Origin: Patiria miniata
Lineage: Eukaryota > Echinodermata > Asteroidea > Valvatida > Asterinidae
DNA length: 64,000 nt
NCBI RefSeq assembly: GCF_015706575.1
Contig: NW_024037069.1
Location: forward strand, 35,981,315 to 36,045,314
Direction: 5' to 3'
Positions within the stretch are counted from its first letter, which is position 1. Every line of letters begins with the position of its first letter. Below are positions 47,047 to 57,400 of this stretch, piece by piece. The translations under genes and the position numbers were made by a program. The notes under the pieces were generated by a model. That model was not told where the DNA came from. It did no database searches and was given only the letters and a program-made list of their open reading frames with translations.

Positions 47047-47121
<75 letters not shown>

Positions 47122-47261
47122 TCGAACCGCGCCTGGTCTAACTGCGGCCTTAAACAGCTGCAGCCAGATATATGTGTCATACGTCACTTCCTTCACAAGA
47201 TTCTGTGAAGCTCATCAGCATATCCCAGCGCCCTGTGTGCAGGGGGGTGGGTACGAGCGAA
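46241..47261. mobile_element. 1,021-bp MULE-like transposon with 9-bp target duplication
   Basis: The termini are TTCGCTCGTACCC at the left and its reverse complement GGGTACGAGCGAA at the right. Similarity extends over about 34 bp (GCCCTGCAAACAGGACGC against CCCTGCACACAGGGCGC). Both sides carry a perfect direct repeat GTTGATTAC (46232-46240 and 47262-47270), so the LINE reading is duplicated exactly at the target. Nine-bp duplications are typical of Mutator-like elements. No transposase is encoded. The interior has a G34 and a C71 run. Confidence 0.85.
46812..47120. repeat. Extreme homopolymers: G34 (46812-46845) and C71 (47050-47120)
   Basis: Both runs lie inside the MULE-like element, oriented G then C. 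They could form G-quadruplexes on one or other strand, and they are a known source of sequencing and assembly error, so the true lengths are uncertain. Confidence 0.9.
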
Positions 47262-48824
47262 GTTGATTACCTCCCCCCCCCCCTCTCTCTCCCTTTCTCT
47301 CTCTCTCTCTCTCTGATAAACTGCTCTCTGTTGGTGTATTTGTTGATCTTTTTTTTATATAAGGCTTTCGATACAATTGACCGCATCTTGAGCGTATTTT
47401 TGGCGGATTTTGGCGCTATATAAATTTCATTATGATTATATATGTTTTTATTATTATTATTGTGGGAGTCCCGATATTGTAGGAAACCGTGGCTATGGGT
47501 CGTTAGAACTGTGAATTAGGGGTTCCATTTAACTATGACACCGCTGCTGTATATTGCGTGCGGAGGGATTTTCCCCTATGAGAAATATTTTGTGTGTACA
47601 GCATGTTGGGCAGTGGGATTCTCCCCAATGAGAAATAATTTTGTGTTGAGTGGACGATGAGGAATTCGAACTGACGCAGTTCACTGATGGCTGGCTATTA
47701 GTAGGATGCCATCGATTTTGACTATGAATAAACTTGTACTTTACAGATTTATTTTTCAATCGCAACGAAGGCAAGGTTTTCTCGCCATGTTCATGATCCA
47801 GTGTCGGCGATTTTCCGGTACACCAAAGTATAGGTAAGTAACCACAGTATATAACTTGCCTATGCAGCTTGTTTTTGCGGCAGAAAGGTAAACATTGTAT
47901 ATGGCACAATGTCACATGATTTAAGCCTACTCGAGAAAAGTGAGACATAGGCCTATTAACCTGAACAGGTCCTGCTCCTCATTTTTGTCCAGAACCCCCC
48001 TGCATCCTCAAATTTCTTCACGAGAAACCAGTGAACAAATTATCTTGATTTCTTTTTCATTCTTTTTTTCAGAGAAAATAAACAAGTCCAATTTATACTA
48101 CAAAATAGTTGTGCGACTCTATCATTCTCTGTCCGACAAAATCCTACAGAAAATCCCGACGCTTTTGTGGTTTAATTTATATTGTTTGTGCTGTTACCTT
48201 GTCGCGAACGTTTCTTCATGCCACATATTAATTCACTCCACATTCACCTGTATTATGTTAAATATTATAAAAAAATAGGCCCGTTTATTCGTCTCAAATA
48301 CTGTACCGTATTATAAGCCACATCAATGTGTGCTAAATTTCCTTAAAATTATGTTCCCCAAATTTGAAATCTAGACTCGATATTCACCTGGGGAAAAAAA
48401 ATCAATTCTCCTACATACTATAGGCGCCTATATAGGGCCTACTGTAATTGTTAGGGGCATTCATGCCGAGCAAATTGTCAAAAATGACTGCGTGATTTTG
48501 TAGAGGATACTCACATGTGTAGACGTACTAGAATATTATATTTCCAGGTAAGAACATAATGCCTTCATATACATGTAGTTCAAATACAGGGAACATAAAT
48601 TTTGTAGGACATTTTCTGTGTGGCTCACGATATGAAGGATGTCCAGTATTTTTGACACATTTTGAGGCTGACTAATAAGAGTAAAAGGGTGAATCTCAAA
48701 ATTTTAAGCCTTGATTATATGTTAATGGACTAAAAACATTCGAGACAATGAAATAGACTGGCCCAAGACCAGTCTAGTCAGTGCATAATGAGCACAGTGT
48801 GTCAACAGAAACACAAGTACTCTA

Positions 48825-48902
48825 AGGCCAAAAAAAAAAGTCTCCGGTTTCTGGTATTAAGCTTGCCCCAAAAGTGGTGCGGCGACGCAGCTTTTTTTTT
48901 TT
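48825..48902. mobile_element. Truncated copy of the 34-bp-TIR MITE
   Basis: It begins with the same AGGCC, ten A, GTCTCCGGTTTCTGGTAT as the element at 6887 and continues AAGTGGTGCGGCGACGCAGC before stopping at a T-run, where another element starts. Confidence 0.8.
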
Positions 48903-48903
48903 T

Positions 48904-49812
48904 AGCTGTTTCGGTGTACACACCGAAACAGCTCTTGTTTCTGTTATTTTTGGCTTTTTCGCAATTTTGCGAAAAAGCCTTTCTTTTTGTTCTGATTTTT
49001 TTTTTTTTTTTTTTTATTTCTTTTTGTCGCCAAAATCCCATAGACTTTGTACACGTTTTTTCTACACGCCACTTTTGGCATTAATCTTTGTCAAACATCA
49101 TTCAAAGTTAGCATAAGCATAGTCGCTATAGCAAAGTTGTGCCCCGAAGAGTGACGTCATCATGACGTCATCATGGGTCACGTGCCGTCACGTTAAAGAT
49201 TGATAAATTTATTACGTCCCTTCATTCTCGCCGAAAGAGGGCGGTACATAACTTCAACGGTTACAGCCGGGCGCATAGGGCTATGCAAGGCAGCGTAACG
49301 AGCGGCACAGGGCGTGATCTAGTTCAGGAAATTTCTCTTTTGCATTGCCAAAACCCCTTCACGTGGCGATTCCTTACGTGGCGATTTTTTTTATCCAGTA
49401 CACCAGGCATTAAGGACTTTCTGGCGAATTGTATGATAAAAAAATGTTGTGTATTTCGGAAATTTTCATCATTGTTAATCCACGTTTTCCAAAACTTGCA
49501 CATTTCCCCTCACCATGTCTGCTAAAAATATCGTCTTTATTTAAAATAAATGAGGTCTGTCCATGAAAGTTCCATTGTCTGGTTCTCATTCTACATTACA
49601 GCTGCAAACGCAAAATGACGTCGAAGGACGATATTTCCTTAACACTTTTACGGGACCAAATTAGGACAGCGCGTTGCAAAAAAAATATAACGGCACCGTA
49701 TTTAGTGGATGGCGCCCCCATTCGCCAATCAGTAGACTTGTCTCAGTCATGTTTGTTCTGCTTTCGGGGAAGGGCGGACAAACAGGCAGATGTTGCTCCT
49801 TTATTAGTATAG
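48904..49812. mobile_element. Non-autonomous element starting with an AGCTGTTTCGGTGT palindrome (ends approximate)
   Basis: The start AGCTGTTTCGGTGT and ACACCGAAACAGCT form a 30-bp palindrome (48904-48933). The body contains a TTTTCGCAATTTTGCGAAAA hairpin and TGACGTCATCATGACGTCAT, and it ends about TTATTAGTATAGAT (49812). Similar layouts occur in marine invertebrates. No convincing gene was found. Confidence 0.45.
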
Positions 49813-49819
49813 ATTCAAA

Positions 49820-51357
49820 ATCAGGAGCCATGATGATGTCATAATGGGTCCCAGTGCATCATGTTAAAGGTGTACAGTCTGCAAGTCCTAAATATATATA
49901 TATAAACAAAAACAGTAACGGCACACAAAATGATAATGCATTGGAAACAGAAAAACATAACTTCAATTAAAAAACATAATGCGGAAAAACAAATATCAAA
50001 GCTGTTGCACAAAGTGTTTTTTGTTGAACAAAATGACTGCACAAACTTATGTGTTTAGTGAAACTTCACACGATCATATTATTTATTCAAATGAGTACGT
50101 GCTCAGATGATTAGTCTCATTACACTCCAAACCCCCCACCCCCCAAAAAGGTACAATCACTTCAAAAAAATATAAGTCAAAGACTTATTCTTTGTAAAGT
50201 ATTTTATTGAACAGGCTTGGTTGATGACTTGTTGGTTGCTACATTGGAAAACGCATATATGTGACAATGGCTTTAAATACAATTGATCAAAATACCAATA
50301 ATTAAATTGTCTACATGATAGATGTCACTTTCTTTTTGTACTGTCAAAATGCTTGACAATGACAATACATTGTATAGCTATTTTCTTAACTCTTAAGAAA
50401 CAGTGGAAAAGACAAATTTCGTCTAAAAGTAAGATAAGTGCATACAGACTGTCCCTGAAAAACAAGCACGGACTATAAATTGTAAGGCTGATAGATGTTA
50501 TGAGTCCTACTTATCCTTACCATATCTGATATCCTTTGTAATTGTTGAATCTTTTGGAAATGTAAAGGATTATTCACAGTATAAGTAAAGCTTGCGTATA
50601 TTTACTTCCTTAACAGTCAGCCCGGACGTCTCTACTAGCATGCGTAATGCTCACAACACTCCAACCCCCCCCCCAAAAAAAATAGAAGTCAAATTAAACT
50701 TATTCTTTGTAAAGTATTCTATTTTTGAACATGCTATTTCATCCAAAAGTAAGATAAGTTCATACAAACTGTCCCTGATAAACGTTACTGCGCATTTATA
50801 AAGGTTTTGATGGATAACATGAAGACTACACATTTACAGCTAAAACAATGAAGAGGGAAACTATTCCCCAAAACATACTCTAGGATGCAGAAAAACTTTC
50901 AGATTTTTAGAGACGGCATATGTCTCCACACCTATCAGGGCCATGCTACAAGAAATTATCTCAGTACACAAACACAGCTTAATAAGGCCCCCCCCCCCCC
51001 ATTTTAACAATCAAACTAAAACTGAATGTGTTAATACAAACATAGATGTACAGTTGTACACTGCCAGTTGTATTTACAGGTACCAAACAATGGATTTAAC
51101 ATAAACATGCATGTCACTTGCAGTCATACATCTCATGCAGGCAACAATTAGCTCATCCAGTGCATGATTTCAGACTTACTTTTTTTCAAAGCACTGTATT
51201 CAATGATAGGATTGTGATCAGTGTTGCTTTGGACATAGTTTCATAGAAAGAGTCTCTATGTACATTTCACGCTTCTTGGAGGTCCCAGCATACGCAAAGG
51301 TTGTTAGGTTGAACCATATGGCAATTAGGCCTCGCAATAGTGGCTGAAAGCGTAGAA
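49820..51357 (-). other. Probable 3' untranslated region of the 51.4-kb minus-strand gene, with internal duplication
   Basis: Reading leftwards from the stop codon at 51358 there is no further coding. A minus-strand AATAAA lies at 50203-50208. Two related segments (50110-50470 and 50620-50790) share CTTATTCTTTGTAAAGTATT, AAAAGTAAGATAAG and ACTGTCCCTGA. C-rich tracts occur at 50130, 50665 and 50990. The extent of the transcript is a guess. Confidence 0.35.
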
Positions 51358-53867
51358 TCACAGAGTAACTTCATCTTGTATGACATAAGGCTGGATGTTG
51401 GTAACAGAGCGATAGCAGATAGGCTGGCACTGCTTCATTTCATCTGCTACAGAGTCAGCATGTTTCCCTGAATACAATAAAATAGGAAGTGGTTTACAGG
51501 AAACAACACTCGTAGAAAATTATGTCTTGTTCAATTTGCCACCTGGCTTTACTTATGCAAAATGCTAAAAAATTAGTGTGCACACTCAATTTTAAGCTAC
51601 CAGTTGCATTCAAGGTGCACTATTTGCAGAGATGTAGGTGCCGTTGCAAATGCCTCATTCAAGGACAATTCAATTTGTCAATAGCATATTCTGCATAATT
51701 TGCCTTTTACCTCAAATTTGAGGTAAATAGGTCAGACTGCACTTGTCCGCGTGTATTTCTATGAGCAAAGTCTGAACATTGTCTAAAGTTTGAAAATAGA
51801 GTAGGTTTTAAAAAAAATCATCCACAAATATTTCAGATCTGACTTGAGACAACATATCCGTGGACAATGTTAAGATCATCGCCAGGGAGGACCACCGCTA
51901 GAAATGCAAAATATGTGCAACGGTAAAAATTCACATGCACCGCCATCAGATGATCAGATGAACAGAAATTGAGGATACAAGCTAGCCCACATGTAAAACT
52001 GCTCTCTGTTGTTTGACTAAGTATGACAATGTGACAGGTCACATGAGCGCCTCAGCAACGCCACTTGATTATTGGACGGTCCTGATACATCCTTTGTGAT
52101 TCAAGTCCCAATAAGGTACTCTTCCAATTATTTGCTTCAATAATGGCAATGGAAACAAAGTTTCATGATCAATCTCACTCACCTGAACCATGTTCAAATA
52201 CTGGCATGCAGAGTGAAGCTGTTGGAGAGCACACTGGCAACTGGCAGAAAACAAGTAGATTTGTAGTTGGTGACTTCTACAGAAAGTGCATACAAGAGAA
52301 TGACATGTGCAAAGGTCTATTAGCTCCAGTACTCACACAAACCAAACACAAACAAGCAAGTTTCAATTTGAAGAACACTTGAACACCACCAACCAACCCC
52401 TCTTGCCCCCCCCCCAAAAAACCCCAGAAAATCTGGCAATCTCACTCACCTAAAACATGTTCAAATACTGGCAGGTAAAGTGATGCTGTTGGAAAGCACA
52501 CTGGCAACTGGTAAATAATATGCAGAATTGTGGATGGCTCCACTGTAATCTGGCCAAGCATTCAAAAATGTTTTTAAAAATTGCACAAGTTCACTCTTTT
52601 GGAAGTCACATCCACCATGTTTTGACATGCATATGCCATCTTGACAGTTAAGTGGTCAAGTTTGTCTTTATAGTTATGACTTTGACGTACACATCTGCTG
52701 CAGGTGCTTTCGTAGATATACATGTATGCTGAACAGACTGGTCCAGCCAAAGGAGGTGTATGGTCAGTGGCAGGTGCCGAAGCATCTTTGTTCTTCCGCT
52801 GGCTGCTCTTCTGTACTATACTGGACCTTCAATTGCCATCCAAGGAGGTGTCCTGGTTGACCAGTCTCTCTAGCTTACACAATCAGCAGCTTGCGTTGCA
52901 CATTGGTACTGGCCAATGATGAAAGTGGTGGAGGACTTTTTCAAGGTGTCTGTGTACCTCTTGCATGGTGGTCCTCAGTTGTGATGGCAGGTAAACAGTT
53001 CTCTGTACTGAATAATTATTTGCAAGCCATGGTTCTCCACGCTAGATACATGTACATATGCTACTCAATGCAGCTTCATGTTCAGAGGCATGATCTCAAT
53101 GCTGTTGATATCGGTTGCCCCAAGGACTTCAATATTGCTGACGAAGTCCCTCCAATGAATGGTGTAGAGGCAACTCTGATGGAAACACTCGAGCAGCAGC
53201 AGCCACCAATGGGTGGTCACCCAACACTGCACAACAGGAAGCTGTTTTTGGTGTCATTTTTGAGGTAGTTCTTCCAGACATGTGTGTGGAGTCTGCCGAA
53301 TCCACTGTTTGTCCACATCTACCGGTACGTCAATCTTGACATCAGAGAAGATTGTGTGTAGAAGAAGTATGTGAGCTGCATTGTCTCATCAATGGAGATC
53401 AGTGGGTTGCTCTTCTTGAGATGTGAGCAAATGTGCGTCGCATGCAGATCTCCTCGTCACAAGGAGTCCGATATTCTCAATTGTTTCTAAGGATTTCTTT
53501 ATTCTTTAAAGAATGGTCACCTCGATGTTCACCTATAACACTTCTGAAGCTCAGACCACTGGGTAGCTAGGCTTAACTAATCTGGTCTGTATGTTCTCTT
53601 AGATTTCTACTTTGATCTCAGCAAAATGAAAGATGCAATTCATCAGCTTCCTCCTTGCAAAACCACCTTTCCCTGGCTTTAGCATTAAGGGGAAGCTAAA
53701 TTTGCATTGAACAAGGCTGATCTGTGCAGTGTGACACTGTGCACTAGACATCAATCTGGTCATGCTGTTTTGAAAAGCATCTTTCACATCACACTGACGC
53801 ACTATGATGTAATCTCGGTGTCAATGTTAAAATTCACTGTACTTTTTTTTTACATTGTTTACTTACC
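51358..53867 (-). CDS. Candidate small gene with two tandem, mutually exclusive-looking exons
   Basis: The terminal exon 51358-51467 encodes KHADSVADEMKQCQPICYRS, then VTNIQPYVIQDEVTL and a stop, after a TATTGTATTCAG acceptor. Upstream are two exons of identical length, 52183-52240 (LPVCSPTASLCMPVFEHGS) and 52450-52507 (LPVCFPTASLYLPVFEHVL). Each is 58 nt between a CAG acceptor and a G/GTGAGTG donor. Both start in phase 0 and end in phase 1, which fits the terminal exon exactly. Including both would shift the frame. A strong donor ATG/GTAAGT at 53867 could close a first exon ending MSFM. The product would be about 60 aa or longer if more exons exist. No homology is recognised and the function is unknown. 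A LINE relic lies in the intron. Confidence 0.45.
52600..53450 (-). mobile_element. LINE relic, C-terminal part of the reverse-transcriptase protein
   Basis: Minus-strand frames read, with breaks, SHLKKSNPLISIDETMQLTY, CFHQSCLYTIHWRDFVSNIE with VLGATDINSIEIMPLNMKLH (the usual FHQRCLRTILGIHW...DFVSN.EVL pattern), a histidine-rich stretch (HLEKVLHHFHHWP), and a tail with SQRKNKDASAPATDH and CSRC. These are the region after the polymerase core and the C-terminal zinc knuckle of one LINE class. It is strongly decayed with many stops and shifts, and lies in the intron of the 51.4-kb candidate gene. Confidence 0.75.
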
Positions 53868-54417
53868 ATGAATGACATAATTCCATCTTGCACGTAATGT
53901 ACATGTATACAGTATCTTCAGTATACAACTTGAGAAATGAACAAGATCTACAAAAAAAAACATCCATCATCAATTGTATGTTTGCTTGAAAGATCAGCTT
54001 TACATGAAAACAACATTATTTAACTGTATTACATTTAATACAAATACTTTTATATATGCAAATGAAGGATATTTAGCCAGTGATCATCCCTCCATGAACA
54101 ATGTCATAAACAAAAAAAATTGTTTAGGCAGATTGACGCTGTATTCAATTTTTACACTGTGGCAATTACAATATTTTGAACAATTTGAAGATGCAACCAA
54201 GCTTTTTTAAAAGGGCCTTCACAGTGATGAAAACAAATTCATACATTTTATGAGAATCAAAATTCACTTGATCAGTAATTTCTATTATGTCCAAAATTAT
54301 CTCAACATCATGAAACTGTGAAATACAATGTACACATGTTCACTAGTATACCGGTACTTCACATTGACAATTTCAATGTTAAAAGGTTTGAGAATGTCTT
54401 CAATAAAAGTATTCAAA

Positions 54418-57400
54418 TTATATTCTTATGGAAACTGCTTCATGATAACTGTAGTACGTTGGAATCACTGCAGCATCTACCATATCCATATTTCTGATGT
54501 ATACGTGGTCAATCAATGTGCCAAGTTCTGTAGTTTCATCATGAACACACTGTCTATAACCATAATCTTGCATTAACTTTTCAATCTGTGAACGGCGTTT
54601 AAGAATGTCTTCATTAAAATCTCCCATTACAATGCACCTATTGGACACTTCATGAAGTTCGCTCAGGAGAATTTTAAGATAGCCAAGAAATTCATCCATT
54701 GAATATGAAGCTGGACGATATATTACTGCCACACAATACGACGTCTGACCTATTATCTGAAATGCAATATGCTCTAGATTCTGCACAGGAAGAGTCAGTC
54801 TGCTAAATGTTCTGTTCCTTCTACCAAATACTGCTACACCTCCATGACATTGCTGCTTCAACATTTGTGTAACTGTACTTGAATTATCATATGATGCACT
54901 TCTGATGTGATGATAGCATTTGAATTCAGTTAATTCTATATCAGAGTATTCCTCATTATCGATCCATGTCTCAGTAAGACAAATGAAATCAGATTTCATC
55001 ATTTCATTATTACATTTTAGGTCCATTTGATGTTCCTTTAATCCTTGAATGTTATGCATCATGATTACAGTCTTGTTTAATTTCACTTCTCTTACACTTT
55101 CTTCAGCATCAGTAAATTCTGGCATACTTTTCAATGATTCTGAAACTGCCTTGTTACAGTAGATATATTTTTCATCAAACCCTTGAATGACAAGTCCACG
55201 CATCGATGTGACTCTGCTCAGTGCAACATAAGCTTGTCCAGCTGAAAATGTATGTTCAAGTGAAACAACTGCTCTATCTGTTGTCATTCCTTGCACTTTG
55301 TGAACTGTGCATGCCCAGGCTAATTTTAAGGGAAACTGCTGTCGAACACACTGCTTACTGACATTTTCTTCTTCCTTTTGAATTGGAACTGTGTCTTTTT
55401 TATTTGACGATTTGTATTTTCTTTTTAACTTCAATCCAACACCCTTATTATCAAACTGAACTTCAATGCACTTCGGCCAAGATTCATCAGGCAACATAAT
55501 AATTTCACGTACAGTGCCAAATACTCCATTCACAAGTCCATCTGATACATCAATGTTCTTAGTTAACATTACTCTAGCACCAACACCCATCCACAATGAT
55601 TCAGGCAAGCTTGTGTATGTTGATTTCTTAGGAACTTTTACCTTTCCTTTCTGACTACCTTTACTAGCATCGTTCTGTAAATCCTTAGCAACAATCAATA
55701 TACAATCAGTACACGTTGCAAAGAGTGTTTGCGTATTGTATTCATTGACTTGTTTGTTACATGGGTAGATATGTAATGCATCATTCCAATCTTCTCCAGT
55801 TTCACAGGATTTCAACAATGTTACATCTTCTTCTGATAACTTTTCCTTCTTACTTTTCACTCGCAACCTATTCAGTGCTTTTGCAAACTGTACATCACCT
55901 TTTTGTCGCATGATTTCATTAAGTTCTACTTTCTGGAAAATATCATTCCATAGATCTACTGGCAGTGCTCTCTGATACAATGCTTTTCCTTTGACTGGAG
56001 GTAGCTGATAAAAATCTCCAACAGCTAAAATACTGACGTCACTAAAAGGATTATGATTACGTGTTTGTTTCATCTGACGCAAACGTCCATGTATATAGCA
56101 CAAAATCTTGTGATCAACCATCGATATTTCATCTATAATCAAAATTTGAAGATCTTGTAACACATTCCTTAGCGTATTCAATTTCTCTTCTCCAAGTGGC
56201 TGATATGGTAATCTCGCATCAACAGGGATTGAAAGAGCACTGTGAATTGTACTACCATTGACATTAAATGCAGCAACTCCTGTAGGCGCAACTATCAAAA
56301 CTGACATGTTCTCAGGATTTTGAACTATTCTAGCAAAAAGTCTCGTTGCTTCATAATGAACTGACTTTATCAAGTGGCTTTTTCCTGTTCCAGCTCCACC
56401 TGTCACAAATACATGAAATGGTTCAGGATTTTTGCCATTGACCTTCTTCAAGCACCAGTTACGAATCTTATTAAACACTTGTCTCTGCTGTTCATTCAAT
56501 GATCTTAATAAATTGAGTGCTTCTTGCTTTGATATTTTTGCTGGATGTGGTTCAATATTACATATTTTTTCTGCTGTTTCATCAGCTTGCAAATCAGGAA
56601 TATTAAATTCGTTCTCTTCTTCTATAACTGCTTCACGTTCTGCTTCACACTCAAGTCTCTCTTGCTCAGACTTAGGACAAATCAAAGCCCATGCATCTTC
56701 TTGAAGACCAAATTTCTTCACGTACTGTTCTGCTGCTTCAAGAGACTCCACATTTGCTTCATATATAGAGCGGTTACTTTCAACAATGCACCACACAGAT
56801 TTCAGTTTATCATGTAGACATACAGCACCATTTTTATAGAAATGTTCAAATGTTTCAAACTGAGGTGGTTTCAAATGAGCATCTACACAATATGGAAGAA
56901 ACAGCTGCAATATACTGTGGTAATATTTCTCAGGATATTTATTCTCTGAAAATCGGGGGTATCTTATGACTGCGGGTTCAGTTTTACTACGCCTCTGTAC
57001 ATGACCCAAACCATCTTTAAGTTCATACACTGGTGATTTAGTTTTCTTGTTAATGTTTGCATTATATATTATCCTGTATTCTGAGCAAAATGTAGCAAGG
57101 CACATATCCTTAAATTTATCAAGATCTGGTCTTGCCTTGTAGCGATCAACTCTATTAGCCATGAATATGTCACTGTCATCATCCTCAGATCTATTCTGAA
57201 TTACACTTAACGGTAAACTCATTCTGACTGGATTCTCACCTACAGGTATAAACTCGACTTTCCTTGAACCCTCTTTCAATCGAAGACCACATACTCGAAA
57301 CACTGCTTCCTGTGCTGATACTTCACGATTATGGAGATATACACAACCAATTTCTTTCATACTTTGCCTAGCATCCAAATTACCCTTCAGTGCTTCTTTC

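Larger units (their letters stand above)
45560..47462 (+). mobile_element. LINE reverse-transcriptase relic, split by a DNA transposon
   Basis: Frames encode typical non-LTR reverse-transcriptase motifs in order: FTDHLQDRNTSSLFLTPTDP with EICQVVHELENPSCGFDTI, then NFPIIGLSLSF (from SNYRPISLL-like), FGFWNKYSTDFALIHLVDYF, and after the insertion VGVFVDL...KAFDTIDRIL. It ends in GCGCTATATAAATTTCATTA and an ATT-rich tail (about 47462), typical for CR1/L2-like elements. The 5' end is truncated, several frame changes and stops are present, and the catalytic core after KAFDTID is missing. Confidence 0.8.
44235..48824 (+). repeat. Copy C of the NLR 5' segment, broken up by insertions
   Basis: Matching blocks: 44235-44290 (TTTGGTCACAATGCCCACTGC, as at 37166), 45420-45545 (as 9165-9335), 47670-47850 (leader exon with donor at 47833/47834), and 48560-48815 (as 15590-15770). 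Between them lie a LINE with a nested transposon and C-rich repeats. A MITE begins at 48825, and no start exon was found beyond it. It is a second non-functional paralogue. Confidence 0.7.

Noticed and set aside
47010-47210. Glycine- or proline-rich protein frames over the C71 tract
   Set aside because: Open only because the homopolymer has no stops; it lies inside a transposon.
49615-49812. 65-aa frame starting MTSKDDISLTLLRDQ
   Set aside because: It coincides with the tail of a repeated element and shows no recognised domain.
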